This document shows, in pieces, positions 8,809 to 18,200 of a DNA stretch of 64,000 nt. Made by a program: the position numbers and the translations under genes. Every line of letters begins with the position of its first letter. Positions within the stretch are counted from its first letter, which is position 1. The notes below the pieces were generated by a model that searched no databases, had not been told where the DNA came from, and worked only from the letters and a program-made list of their open reading frames with translations. Origin of the DNA: Microbacteriaceae bacterium VKM Ac-2855 (lineage in GTDB: Bacteria > Actinomycetota > Actinomycetes > Actinomycetales > Microbacteriaceae); assembly GCA_013204985.1 (NCBI GenBank), contig JABMLG010000004.1:248001-312000 (forward strand), in the 5' to 3' direction.

Positions 8809-9399
8809 TCAGATGTCGACGCCGAGGCTTCGCAGGATGCCGACGAATCCGCCGGGGTGTCCGTCACCGATTGCGCGGAACTTCCAGTCGGAGCCGTCCC
8901 GATACACCTCGCCGAAGGTCAGCGCCGTCTCGTGCCCGGCCCCGCTCGACAGATCGAAGCGAGCCAGCTCGGAGCCGTCGAAGTCGTTCACCACCCGGAT
9001 GTGAGCGTTCGGAACCTGGCTGAACGATTGTGCCCGCGCCACGGCGTCGTCGATGCTCACGACGAAGGCGATGGCGGTGGCGGCCGCCGGCAGGGCCATC
9101 AGGTCGACGAAGATCTTCTCGTCATCGCCGTCCCCCGCAGGACCATCGCCCTCGCCATCCCGTACGTCGCCGGAGTGACGGACGGACGAGTCGGGGGTCT
9201 GCAGATTGTTGTAGAAGACGAAGTACGCGTCCCCTAGTGAACGCCCATTGACGTCCACGACGACCGCGGACGCGTCGAGATCGACGAGCCCATCACCGCT
9301 CGGATCCCAACCGAGGCCAACTGAGACCGCGGTCAATCCGCGCGGACCCGCCTCCTTGGTCAACGAGATCGTTCCGCCCTTGCTGAGTGTCACTGCCAT
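8809..9399 (-). CDS. terD: TerD-family calcium-binding stress protein (copy 1)
   Basis: This protein has 196 residues. It opens with the typical 'MAVTLSKGGTISLTKEAG', has 'GLVDLDASAVVVD' near 40, and the acidic calcium site 'GDGPAGDGDDEKIFVDL' near 95-110. TerD proteins bind calcium and act in phage, colicin, tellurite or stress responses, but the biochemical role is unsettled. The start at 9399 gives the conserved N-terminus; a longer frame upstream lacks family similarity. It lies 32 bases after the next terD and is followed by the 8765-8803 hairpin. The acidic loop is longer than in the other two copies. Confidence 0.92.
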   Translation of the reverse strand: MAVTLSKGGTISLTKEAGPRGLTAVSVGLGWDPSGDGLVDLDASAVVVDVNGRSLGDAYFVFYNNLQTPDSSVRHSGDVRDGEGDGPAGDGDDEKIFVDLMALPAAATAIAFVVSIDDAVARAQSFSQVPNAHIRVVNDFDGSELARFDLSSGAGHETALTFGEVYRDGSDWKFRAIGDGHPGGFVGILRSLGVDI

Positions 9400-9431
9400 A
9401 GTCGTTTCCGTTCGCTTGTCGTCGTGGTTGT

Positions 9432-10019
9432 TCAGACGTTGACGCCGAAGGCGCGCAAGGTACCCTCGAATCCGCCGTCGTGGGTGTCGCCGAGGGCCCG
9501 GAACTTCCACTCCGCGCCGTCGCGGTAGACCTCGCCGAAGACGAGAGCGCTGCTGGAGCCGGCTCCGGCTCCGAGATCGAAACGTGCGAGTTCGGCGCCG
9601 CCGTCGTTGTTCACGACTCGGATGAAGGAACTCGCGATGGAGGCGAAGGTCTGCCCGCGCTTCTCGGCCTCGTAGATGCTGACGAGGAAGGTGATCGAGG
9701 TGACGGATGCCGGGACGACGCGCAGGTCGATGACGATCTGCTCGTCGTCGCCGTCGCCATCGCCGGTGAGGTTGTCGCCGAGATGCGTCACGGCTCCGCT
9801 GACATGCGTCAGATTGCCGAAGAAGACGAGATCGGCGTCCTGGCCTACCTTGCCGGACGCATCGAGGAGCAGGACGGAGGCGTCGAGATCCGCGGCGGCG
9901 GCGCCGAAGCTCGGCGCAACCGGATCCCAGCCGAGCCCGACGGTGATCGCGGAAAGTCCGCGCGGTCCGGCTTCCTTTGTCAGCGAGATCGTCCCGCCCT
10001 TACTGAGGCTGATGGGCAT
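9432..10019 (-). CDS. terD: TerD-family calcium-binding stress protein (copy 2)
   Basis: This protein of 195 residues has the TerD hallmarks 'MPISLSKGGTISLTKEAG', 'ADLDASVLLLDASGK' and the calcium-binding stretch 'GDNLTGDGDGDDEQIVIDL'. It is closest to copy 1, which suggests a recent tandem duplication. It lies 45 bases downstream of copy 3 and 32 upstream of copy 1 in the same operon. All acidic residues expected to hold calcium appear intact. Confidence 0.93.
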   Translation of the reverse strand: MPISLSKGGTISLTKEAGPRGLSAITVGLGWDPVAPSFGAAAADLDASVLLLDASGKVGQDADLVFFGNLTHVSGAVTHLGDNLTGDGDGDDEQIVIDLRVVPASVTSITFLVSIYEAEKRGQTFASIASSFIRVVNNDGGAELARFDLGAGAGSSSALVFGEVYRDGAEWKFRALGDTHDGGFEGTLRAFGVNV

Positions 10020-10064
10020 GATGGTTCTCCTAGATTGTGTTCGGATCGGTCGGTTCGGTGTGAG

Positions 10065-10643
10065 TCAGAGGATGCGGGCGACGGCGGGCAGCAGGTCTCG
10101 GATGGTGCGCCCGTTCGTCTTCTCGCCGATGGCCTGCATGGACCACCCGGCTCCGTCGCGGACGAGCTTCGCCATGATCTGGGCCGTGTGCGAACCCGAG
10201 CCCGAGAGGTCGTAACGAGCGACCTCGACGCCGTTCGTCGCATCGACGAGACGGCAGAACGCGTTCTCGATCTGACTGAAGCTCTCACCTGAATAGCTGT
10301 TGACGACGAAGACCAGCGTCTTGGCGCGAGGATCGACCGCGGTCAGCTCGACCACGATGCTCTCGTCGTCGCCGTCACCCGCGCCGGTCGTGTTGTCACC
10401 GGTGTGCCGGATCGCTCCGTCGACGCTGATGAGCTGGTTGAACCAGACCTGGTCAATCAACGCCCCGGCCGCGTCGTAGACCAGGCAGGAGGCATCGAGG
10501 TCGATCGACTGCTCCTTCGCGCGGCCGAAGAAGCCGCGCACCGTGGCGGCATCCCAGCCGAGCCCCATGTGGGCGCGGGTGAGGCCGCCACCCTCGCGTT
10601 TGAGTAGCGAGATGGTCTGGCCCTTGCTCAGGCTGATGGACAT
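10065..10643 (-). CDS. terD: TerD-family calcium-binding stress protein (copy 3, divergent)
   Basis: This protein of 192 residues begins 'MSISLSKGQTISLLKREG' and has an insert 'GFFGRAKEQSIDLDASCLVYD', then 'TGDNTTGAGDGDDESIVVEL' as the calcium site. It keeps the fold of the other two copies, but the insert before the DLDAS motif and a different C-terminus mark it as an older paralogue, so it may bind a different partner. It sits 40 bases after the GTPase gene and is the link between the GTPase module and the classical Ter module. Confidence 0.9.
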   Translation of the reverse strand: MSISLSKGQTISLLKREGGGLTRAHMGLGWDAATVRGFFGRAKEQSIDLDASCLVYDAAGALIDQVWFNQLISVDGAIRHTGDNTTGAGDGDDESIVVELTAVDPRAKTLVFVVNSYSGESFSQIENAFCRLVDATNGVEVARYDLSGSGSHTAQIMAKLVRDGAGWSMQAIGEKTNGRTIRDLLPAVARIL

Positions 10644-10683
10644 GATTCGTTCTCCTCAGGTTGGATCGGGTCGGGATGGCGGC

Positions 10684-11847
10684 TCAGGCGAGCACGCCGG
10701 TTCGGGCGAGGGTCCACTTGATCGGGTCCAGGCAGCGGAACGGAGCGATTCCGCGAGCGTTCAACTGCTGTCCGTCCGGCGACTCGCCCAGGGTGGAGAC
10801 GGCGAAGAATCGATGGTCGATCGCGCCGCCCTCGTGGGGGTTCTCGAGCGTCAGCACGATCGACCCGGCATCCATCGCGTAGAGCAGGCTCTTGACCTCT
10901 TCATGCAGGAGGCCGCCGTCGACTGCGTCATAACCCGGCGAATCGTGGCCGGGATCGCGCAGGATGGCCGAGCCGGCATTGGACATCACGGTGGACCAGG
11001 TGACATCGTCCACGGCGCTGAGGCGCTGCACCGCGTCGAACTTCGACAGCACGATCGCGAGTCGTCCGGTACGGCCGCCCGACAGGGTGATCAGGTTGCC
11101 GAGCACGGTCAGCGCGTCGCCGCCCGACTGGGACTGCGCCGGGATGATGTCCTTCAGCTTGTCGCGGACGGACGGCACAGCCAGCGGGTCGAACATGAAG
11201 ATGATGCCGTCAGCGTTGCGCAGGAACGCGAGATGACCCGCACGAGCGGGCGGCTGTTCCATCTCCTCGCCCGCGACGTCTCGGATCACGACGAATCGGC
11301 GCACCCCACGCACGACCCCGAGGCTGAAAATCAGAGGAATACCTTGATACGAATCCGTGCTCTGCGAGCGGGGGGTGGGCGGCATCAGACCGCGTTCGAC
11401 GTACAGGGGCGATTCGTAGACTTCGGTGTAGACGCGTCGGGTGTCCTCGGTCGCGTACTGCAGCACGGTGCCCAGCCTTTGAGCCAGATCGGCGAGCTGC
11501 TTCACCACGACCGCGATGTACAGACTCTTGCCCGTGGCTCGAGCTCCATTCATCGCGATACAGCTGGCATGCCCACCCCGATAACCCGAAGGCAGAGCGA
11601 AATGGCAGCTCGGGCACGCGTCCGCCATCGTCTCGGCGCACTCGGGGCACTGGATATCCGTCGGAGGCTCCCACCGTTTCGGGGCATCCGTCGGCCGATT
11701 CAAGGCATAGCGGGTTCCGGTCGTCACGTCCGTGTTCGCGAATCGGGTCGCTTCCGCGTCGAGCGTCCGCGTGCAGCGGCCCGTGGTGCAGATCCATGCA
11801 AAGGAGCTGTCGGCGATCGGCGTGAAGCAGTTAGGACACTTCGTCAT
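10684..11847 (-). CDS. Zinc-ribbon P-loop GTPase (DO-GTPase2-like)
   Basis: This protein has 387 residues. The N-terminus carries two zinc-ribbon-like Cys sets (C4, C7, C20, C25, then C67, C70, C78, C81). A P-loop follows as 'NGARATGKSLYIA' (about 100-112), a Walker B/switch-like 'FVVIRDVAGEEME' near 185, and a guanine-specificity-like 'VLSKFDAV' near 265. This arrangement fits the TRAFAC-type GTPases called Double-GTPase 2 in surveys of bacterial conflict systems, which occur with GAP1 proteins. Here the GAP1-like gene lies two genes upstream. It overlaps the vWA gene by 4 bases. Cellular role unknown; signal-dependent membrane or protein remodelling is a guess. Confidence 0.7.
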   Translation of the reverse strand: MTKCPNCFTPIADSSFAWICTTGRCTRTLDAEATRFANTDVTTGTRYALNRPTDAPKRWEPPTDIQCPECAETMADACPSCHFALPSGYRGGHASCIAMNGARATGKSLYIAVVVKQLADLAQRLGTVLQYATEDTRRVYTEVYESPLYVERGLMPPTPRSQSTDSYQGIPLIFSLGVVRGVRRFVVIRDVAGEEMEQPPARAGHLAFLRNADGIIFMFDPLAVPSVRDKLKDIIPAQSQSGGDALTVLGNLITLSGGRTGRLAIVLSKFDAVQRLSAVDDVTWSTVMSNAGSAILRDPGHDSPGYDAVDGGLLHEEVKSLLYAMDAGSIVLTLENPHEGGAIDHRFFAVSTLGESPDGQQLNARGIAPFRCLDPIKWTLARTGVLA

Positions 11848-12914
11848 CGCGCGACCCTCTCGAAAGCGTCGGTCCCGGGAGCGAAGCAGCCGACGAGGAA
11901 GGATCGAACGAGCGAGCGAAGCAGAAAAGGATCGCTGAGCAACACCGCGGCGAGGCCCCGGCCTGCCGGGTCCGGTTCGATGACGGTGTGCGGCGTCGAG
12001 GGTGACCGCTGCAACTGCCAGGCGGCACGCGTGCCCACGAACGCGAGATGCCGCGCCTCCCCCTCGATCTCGTCGGCCGCCTCGAATGCGGCCACATCAG
12101 CCGGGACCGCATCGGTGACCACGAAGGTCATCGTGTTGCCCGGCGCGAAACCGGTCAGTGCAGCCGAACCGGACCGCAATCCGCTGGACCGCGGAGCGGA
12201 GTTCATCGCCGCCACCAGCGCGACCGGCATCGCGTCGCCCGGTGGGAGTTCGAATCGGCGAGCGGCTGCACCGACCACCGCGGCACCTCGGCGCTCGCCG
12301 GCGGTGATGACCGCCGAGACGCCGTCGAGGACGGAGGCCACCGTCTCGGCGGTCGACGGCTGCCCCACCTTCCCATCCTCGAGGAAGCGACGGAACGAGG
12401 CGGATGCGTCCACCGCGGTGACCACGTTCAGCGCACTCATCGCCGCCACCGATTGCGTCCCGAGAATCTCGACTGCCGCGATGCGCGCCGCCTCCCCGAC
12501 AGGGTCCAGAGGAAATCCGACGTCGACGCGACGAACCGCGTGCACCAGCACACCGCCCTGGCCGGGCTCGAGCACGAGGATCTCGCGCTGATCCAGGCCG
12601 GCGAGGTCAAGGGGAGGGACCACGGCACGCTCCGGATCCGCCGACCGGGCATCGTCGATGCCGACACTGACGTTGGCGACCGCGCCACCAGGGAAGCGAT
12701 CCGTACCCACCGGCGTGAGCCGGATCACGATTCGCTCGGTGACGGACGGAACGATGAGCAGATCCGCTCGAGGCCGCACGGCAGAAGCGAGCAGCTCGCT
12801 GCCGACCACAGCATCCAGCCTGGCGTGCGCTCCCCCCTGCAACTGGAGTCGTACGGTCAGGGGGCGGTCGCTCAGGCGGACCACGGCATCCGCAGTGAGC
12901 ATGTAGCTCGGCAT
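11844..12914 (-). CDS. Cytosolic vWA-like protein of the GTPase module
   Basis: This protein has 356 residues; the ATG at 12914 overlaps the stop of the previous gene by one base (TGATG). The N-terminal half is beta-rich without recognised similarity. Residues about 165-330 look like a von Willebrand A domain: 'VTAVDASASFRRF' gives the DxSxS metal-site motif and 'FVVTDAVP' the later Asp motif. No signal peptide or membrane segment is visible, so it should act in the cytosol, perhaps as an adaptor between the GAP1-like protein, the GTPase and TerD. TerD operons often contain vWA proteins. The vWA call rests on motifs only. Confidence 0.6.
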   Translation of the reverse strand: MPSYMLTADAVVRLSDRPLTVRLQLQGGAHARLDAVVGSELLASAVRPRADLLIVPSVTERIVIRLTPVGTDRFPGGAVANVSVGIDDARSADPERAVVPPLDLAGLDQREILVLEPGQGGVLVHAVRRVDVGFPLDPVGEAARIAAVEILGTQSVAAMSALNVVTAVDASASFRRFLEDGKVGQPSTAETVASVLDGVSAVITAGERRGAAVVGAAARRFELPPGDAMPVALVAAMNSAPRSSGLRSGSAALTGFAPGNTMTFVVTDAVPADVAAFEAADEIEGEARHLAFVGTRAAWQLQRSPSTPHTVIEPDPAGRGLAAVLLSDPFLLRSLVRSFLVGCFAPGTDAFERVAR

Positions 12915-15760
12915 CAGCGTTCCTTTCGATCGGAGAGGAAGGAGGCGAATCCGCCCAGGAGCGGACCGCGGGATTTGGCGCCGCGCAGCTCGCGCTGCCA
13001 CGCCTTGGCCGAGCGCTCGATCGCGGAGATCATGCGATCGTCGCCTCGCTCCCGCCGCTGCACGAGTATCGCGACGAGCCGTTCGATCACATCGGGGACG
13101 AGGTCGTCCTGGGTGATGATCCCCGCTGAGATCATGTCGCGTAGAGCATCGTCGAGCAGGCGGACGTCGCCGCCCTCGCCATCGGGCACTCTCAACTCCG
13201 ACAGCGCGTGGGCGCGCGGGTCGGCCGCTGTCGGATCGGGGAAATCGGGCGACGTGATGAAGGAGAGCAGCGCCAGGCGGGTGACCGAGCGCTGGGAGTC
13301 CGGAGCGGCTAGGTTGCGCCGCAGACTCTCGGCCGCTGCCACCGCCGCTGCCGAGAGCGCGCGGATGAGAGTGATCTCGGCCTCGATCTCGGCCGCACCG
13401 ACCGACCATTCATCCGGGCCCGGCTGCGATTCGTTCGCGAGCGCGGCCCGGGTCGGTTCGAGTGACGCCGCGTCCGAGCGGCGCACGGTCTCGGCAGCGG
13501 CCGACCAGGCCGGCCCGTACGGACGTCGGCTCATCGCCAGCACGGTCAGGGCGACGAACAGAGATGCCACCTCGGCGGGAATCCGGTCGGCTCCGACGAC
13601 GCCGGCCATCTCGCGGATGGCCATCCGCAACGATGAAGCCGTCGGCTTCGCCTCCCCCGGGAGCAGACCATCCACCCCCGCGCAGCGCAGTCGTACCGCA
13701 GCGATCCGCGCGCTGCGACTGCCTCGCCGAGATCGGAGCACGCGCAGTCCCAGTTTCTCAAGTGCGGCGCTAGCCGGAGCAGCGGCGAGGTTCTCCTCGA
13801 GGAACTCTGCCGGGATGCTTCCGCCGAACTCCTCCTCCAGCTGGGCGAGTTCGGGCACCCGCAGCGCTTCCGGTCGGAGTAACGCTCGCTCGAGCACGGC
13901 GCGGTCCAACGGAGCAATCCGGTTCCAGTCTCCGGACTCGAGAAGAAGCGAATAAACCGCATTGGACAACGCTCCCGGCGCAGGTTCTCCGACACGCAAG
14001 TGCCACAGAACCAGTTCGAGGTGGAGGGGAGACAGCGGCTCGATGGAGGCGACGACCCGAGCCCGAAGGGCTTCCGGGAGGTCCGTCGTTCCGCCGCAGA
14101 GCCAACCCAACACTTCCTCGGCGAGCGGCCCGCGTAGAGTGTTCTCCGATCGCGCTGCTGCGACGAGCGGAAGAATGATGCGCTCACGCAGTCGCTGATC
14201 GACGACTCCGGTCCGGATGACCACGGCGACTCCGCTCTCTCCCTCGAGCAGAGGCACGACAGCCTGACCGACTATCTCCCTGACCTCCTCGACCGTTGCG
14301 GCATCGACCGGGCGGCCGGAGATCAGCCCGGAACGCAGCAGCAGGTCGATCAAGCGGAGGACGACTACAGCGCCTGTGGCCGGTTCTCGGCTCGCGATCC
14401 GATCCGACAGTGCGGTCACGGCTTGCGCGGCGAGAAGACGAAGACGTTCACGCTCGGCGTCCGGGAGTGACAACGGCACCGGTAGAGGAACGGCCTCGTC
14501 GCGCAGCAGCCACTCGTCGTCGAAGAGGCACCGTTCGAGGTAGGCCGACGCCATGAGCTCGGACACCAGACGCGAGGCGTCCGGCTCGCGCTCAGCTATC
14601 TCCTTCCACACGCCCCACGTCGTCGAGCCGATCTGAGCAGCAACCACGTGAGCCGTGCGTTCGAAGAGCTCCGCGTCCTTTCGGATGCCATCCGGCGAGG
14701 AGTCCAGCAGCACGCGGGAGGCGCTCTCCAGCGCGTCGGCCGTCTCGTCTCCCAGCAACACGACGGCCATCGCGAGCGGCCATTCCACAGACAGATCCGC
14801 GTCTCCGACCCGATCCGCGACGGAGTCGAGCGTGAGCAGAACGCGCCGCGCGACCACCTCATCGACCAGAACCATCTGCGCCATCGCCGACCAGTCGGAC
14901 GCGACGACGACACTGCCGGCCGCGGTGATGTGCGCGGCGCCGCCTAGCTGACCGATCTCCGGCATCTCGGCCTCGTCGATCACGACCAACGACTCGCTCG
15001 CAACGAGCTCCTGCGCATCCGCACGGGGCACAACGGCCACGTGGATCCCGCGAGCCCAGACGGCCGGCAGACCGATGGCACGCTCGTACAGCGACCAGCA
15101 GAGATCGCGAGCCGACGCCGGCGACATCAGACGCTCGACCGCACCCAACCAGAGGGCCGCCGTATCCTGGTCATCGGAGACCAGCACGACAGGCGCGCCG
15201 CCGTCGAGCGCCGCTGCGACCGCGTCCATCAGCACGGACAACACTCCCGCTCTCCAACTCGATGGATCGCAGACGAAGCTGACGACGGAGTCGAGTCCGA
15301 CGACTTCACCCGTGCGAGGCGCCTCAACGGGCGTCAACTGCGATGCTGCGACCTCGAGATGATTCCACGGCACGAGGAGGTCGGGAGACCGCCAGAACTC
15401 GATCGGACGCACCGGAACCGACACATCGTGTCGGTTCCGGTCGAACACGACGTGGTTGTAGACGTTGTTCGGCCGACCCGTGCTGTCGGTGCCTGCCTCC
15501 ACCGCGTGCAGATAGACCGACGTGCCGTCAGACGCCGCGAGATGCACCATCCGTCGCGGCCGGGTGGCGAGTTCGACATCCGCCGGAAAGTCGGACAGCT
15601 TCTGATGCGAACCGAAGCCGGTCACCGCCGATGCCTCCACCGTTGCGAGCTCCGCCGCCGTAGGCTGCCCGCTCATGAGCTGCACGCCCCAGCCCTGATT
15701 CAGGGTGTACGTCACCTGACTCCAACGGCCCGACGAACGGCCCTGTATCGACTCAGCCAC
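12914..15760 (-). CDS. GAP1-like GTPase-associated protein
   Basis: This protein has 948 residues. The GTG at 15760 is preferred because it keeps the N-terminal 'SQVTYTLNQGWGVQLMSG' region, typical of the GAP1-N2 domain. Residues about 1-130 fit that domain, residues about 130-280 the linked middle domain (GAP1-M: 'VVLVSDDQDTAALWLGAVERLM'), and the rest is long alpha-helical repeat. GAP1 proteins were named for their constant genomic association with TRAFAC GTPases; 'GAP' here means GTPase-associated, not a shown GTPase-activating activity. It overlaps neighbours by 8 and 1 bases. It has no membrane segment. It is probably the scaffold on which the GTPase works (inference). Confidence 0.7.
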   Translation of the reverse strand: MAESIQGRSSGRWSQVTYTLNQGWGVQLMSGQPTAAELATVEASAVTGFGSHQKLSDFPADVELATRPRRMVHLAASDGTSVYLHAVEAGTDSTGRPNNVYNHVVFDRNRHDVSVPVRPIEFWRSPDLLVPWNHLEVAASQLTPVEAPRTGEVVGLDSVVSFVCDPSSWRAGVLSVLMDAVAAALDGGAPVVLVSDDQDTAALWLGAVERLMSPASARDLCWSLYERAIGLPAVWARGIHVAVVPRADAQELVASESLVVIDEAEMPEIGQLGGAAHITAAGSVVVASDWSAMAQMVLVDEVVARRVLLTLDSVADRVGDADLSVEWPLAMAVVLLGDETADALESASRVLLDSSPDGIRKDAELFERTAHVVAAQIGSTTWGVWKEIAEREPDASRLVSELMASAYLERCLFDDEWLLRDEAVPLPVPLSLPDAERERLRLLAAQAVTALSDRIASREPATGAVVVLRLIDLLLRSGLISGRPVDAATVEEVREIVGQAVVPLLEGESGVAVVIRTGVVDQRLRERIILPLVAAARSENTLRGPLAEEVLGWLCGGTTDLPEALRARVVASIEPLSPLHLELVLWHLRVGEPAPGALSNAVYSLLLESGDWNRIAPLDRAVLERALLRPEALRVPELAQLEEEFGGSIPAEFLEENLAAAPASAALEKLGLRVLRSRRGSRSARIAAVRLRCAGVDGLLPGEAKPTASSLRMAIREMAGVVGADRIPAEVASLFVALTVLAMSRRPYGPAWSAAAETVRRSDAASLEPTRAALANESQPGPDEWSVGAAEIEAEITLIRALSAAAVAAAESLRRNLAAPDSQRSVTRLALLSFITSPDFPDPTAADPRAHALSELRVPDGEGGDVRLLDDALRDMISAGIITQDDLVPDVIERLVAILVQRRERGDDRMISAIERSAKAWQRELRGAKSRGPLLGGFASFLSDRKER

Positions 15761-18146
15761 CGAGAACTCGATTCTGCAAACCGCTGACTTTTTCCCGCAG
15801 GCTCTGCACCCTCAGGGTGTCGACCGGTGGGTCGAGGAGGGCGACTCTGCGCAAGTACTCGGTCGGCAGATCGACGAACAATCTGACGAAGCCGGTGGGA
15901 TGCGGCACATCCTGCGACCACGCCTCCGTGTCGGTCCGCCAGCCCGGCTGCTCCGTGCGCGCTCCCATAGGTCCCGGCACGAATCGGCGCACCGGGCTGG
16001 CAACGGTCTCTATATCAGGAACCATCGCGAGGGCCGTTCCATCGCCGATGGTCAGAGGGAAGCGCTCCGGGTGATGCACCAGCACGAACGGCGGCGCGGA
16101 CTCGAGCGGCACCTCCGACCAGATCGACACCGTCACGGTGTACTTGCCCATCAGGCTGCGCTTGACCGTGCAGCGGTAGCCGAGGCGCAACAAGCCCGGG
16201 TAGACGATTCGGCGGGCGGCGCCGTGAACCCGACGGCCCCCGTCGAATGAGGCCGACACCAGGTGGAGTTCGCACCCGGATGCGTCCAGCTCGCCCGTGC
16301 GGTATTCGAGCGAACCGCGCTCGAAGTACGCGGAACGCGAGATCTCCTTGGGCTCACCTTGGACTGCCAGCTCGGAGTCGAGACCGACCGGCGAGGTGTA
16401 GGCCAGCACCACATCGGCACCGTCCGGCCATTCGAACGTCACACGCTGGCGATCGACCCGCTCGATCAGACGAAGTTGCGCCACCGGCGGCACCCGCACT
16501 CCTCGGACCGTGTTGCCGACGTAAGCGTTGCCGTCCAGGAGGACGACGACGGTGAAGTAAGCCCGGGTCCAGCCGCGAGGCCACGGGACATCCCGCATCG
16601 ACGCGCGCGCATCGTCGGTCGTGATCGGATGCGCGAGCCGGCTCTGAGCGTTGAGGTTCGCCTGCGGCAGTACCGACTCCGGCTGCACCTTGCGCTCGAT
16701 CCCGGCACTGGGCGGCTCCGTGGTGCGATAGACGACGACCTCGCCACCCCTCGGCACCGACCACGCGAGATCGAAGAACGGCGCCTCTGCGTCGTCGTGC
16801 AGGTCGAAGGCCAGATCGAGCACGGGTTCGTGGACGACGGAGATGTCCACAGGGATCGAGGTCGGGGCGGAAAGGCGCGGGACCCCGTCGATGACGGCCT
16901 CAGCGAAGACTTGATAGAGGTACTTCTCGCCCCGCGCAGGTGCCGGGTCGACGAACCCACCGAGGTTCGCATCATCCGCCACGATGCGGTATTGCGGATC
17001 GCCCGAGGCCATTCCACCGCGCGAGCGTGGGATGCGGAACACCTGCACACGCGTCGTGCCCGGTAGTGCGCGCCAGCGCCCGATCACACGGCCCTCATCC
17101 TCTCGGATGTCGACATCGAGCGCAGGAGCGATCACGGCACCGAATGAGTGCAGCGATGGCTGCTCCAGAACGGCATCATCGACATCCCGGCCGACATTGC
17201 GCCAGACCTGGAAGTGTCGCACGGCGTGCTCGAAGGGTTCGTCATCGAGGACGCCGTGCTCGCGCGTGGCGGCCACCATCCGTCCGTCCTCCGGCGAGTA
17301 GGGCGCGTTCTCATCCGCCGCGATGAGCCGATAGACGGCCACCCCAGACTCCTCGTATTCGTTCCACACCGCGCGCACTGAGCCACCCGGACCCGGGGTC
17401 AGCTTGAGCGACGTCGGCACGCCCTCCGGAGTTCCGTAGGCGAACGGCGCGAAAGAGTCGGGATCGACGTCCGAAGGAGCTGGGGGCGGCGCGGGAGCAT
17501 GAGGCGCCACTGCGATCGTCGGGCCGGCTTCCGGCAGGGGCGATGGACTCGGCGTTGCATCGGAGGCGGGCGAGGACGTCGCGGCGACAGTCGCGATAAC
17601 GGCAGCGATCTCGTCGGCGAATTGCCGAACGATCGGCGCGAAGGTGGCGCGCAGATCCTCCGCCTCACGTTTACCCGACCGCGCGACGAGCTTGAGATGG
17701 GTTTCCGTAAGCGGCGTGATACCCGGCGTCTGGGCGGCGATCGCTTCTTCGCGCCATCGCTTCAGAGCGGCCAGGACCGTGTCCTCCGGCGAGAGGTCCG
17801 GTGCCGGCGGCACGGAGTCTGGCGACGTCGGCGTGGGCTCGACCGTGCGACCGAGCCCGATGTCGTTCCCCCGCCCAGGGTTCCGCTCCAAGCCGTCGGG
17901 CAGCAGCAGCGCGCTGGGCAGGGACAAATGCGGATCGATCGCACCGAAACGGTCCTGCTTGAGCAGGTGCTCGAGCGTGCGCCACCAGGCCCGCACTTCG
18001 ACGGATCCCGAGCTCGCCACAGCAGAACCGGCGTCCGCCATCCGCTGCAGATCGTCGTCGGAGGGCACCGGGTAGCCACGCGCCGCCGCCGCGCTCGCCC
18101 ACGCGAAGAGGAAGGTCCGTCGCCGATGCGCGCTGGGATCGGTCAT
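15753..18146 (-). CDS. Multi-domain beta-sandwich (FN3-like) protein
   Basis: This protein has 797 residues. Residues 1-190 are helical ('RTFLFAWASAAAARGYPVP...'), residues about 200-235 are Pro/Ala-rich, and the rest reads as consecutive beta-sandwich units of roughly 90-100 residues with recurring 'V.VYR', 'Y.V.A' and Trp/Tyr patterns, as in fibronectin type III or Ig-like repeats. No signal peptide or membrane segment is seen, so these domains should be cytosolic. Its position directly before the GAP1-like gene, with an 8-base overlap, suggests a structural partner of that protein. No catalytic motif is visible and the function is unknown. Confidence 0.6.
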   Translation of the reverse strand: MTDPSAHRRRTFLFAWASAAAARGYPVPSDDDLQRMADAGSAVASSGSVEVRAWWRTLEHLLKQDRFGAIDPHLSLPSALLLPDGLERNPGRGNDIGLGRTVEPTPTSPDSVPPAPDLSPEDTVLAALKRWREEAIAAQTPGITPLTETHLKLVARSGKREAEDLRATFAPIVRQFADEIAAVIATVAATSSPASDATPSPSPLPEAGPTIAVAPHAPAPPPAPSDVDPDSFAPFAYGTPEGVPTSLKLTPGPGGSVRAVWNEYEESGVAVYRLIAADENAPYSPEDGRMVAATREHGVLDDEPFEHAVRHFQVWRNVGRDVDDAVLEQPSLHSFGAVIAPALDVDIREDEGRVIGRWRALPGTTRVQVFRIPRSRGGMASGDPQYRIVADDANLGGFVDPAPARGEKYLYQVFAEAVIDGVPRLSAPTSIPVDISVVHEPVLDLAFDLHDDAEAPFFDLAWSVPRGGEVVVYRTTEPPSAGIERKVQPESVLPQANLNAQSRLAHPITTDDARASMRDVPWPRGWTRAYFTVVVLLDGNAYVGNTVRGVRVPPVAQLRLIERVDRQRVTFEWPDGADVVLAYTSPVGLDSELAVQGEPKEISRSAYFERGSLEYRTGELDASGCELHLVSASFDGGRRVHGAARRIVYPGLLRLGYRCTVKRSLMGKYTVTVSIWSEVPLESAPPFVLVHHPERFPLTIGDGTALAMVPDIETVASPVRRFVPGPMGARTEQPGWRTDTEAWSQDVPHPTGFVRLFVDLPTEYLRRVALLDPPVDTLRVQSLREKVSGLQNRVLGG

Positions 18147-18200
18147 GTCACGCTCCGCATCGTGCAGGGATGGATCGGGCTGAGGAGAACGATGCGTGCA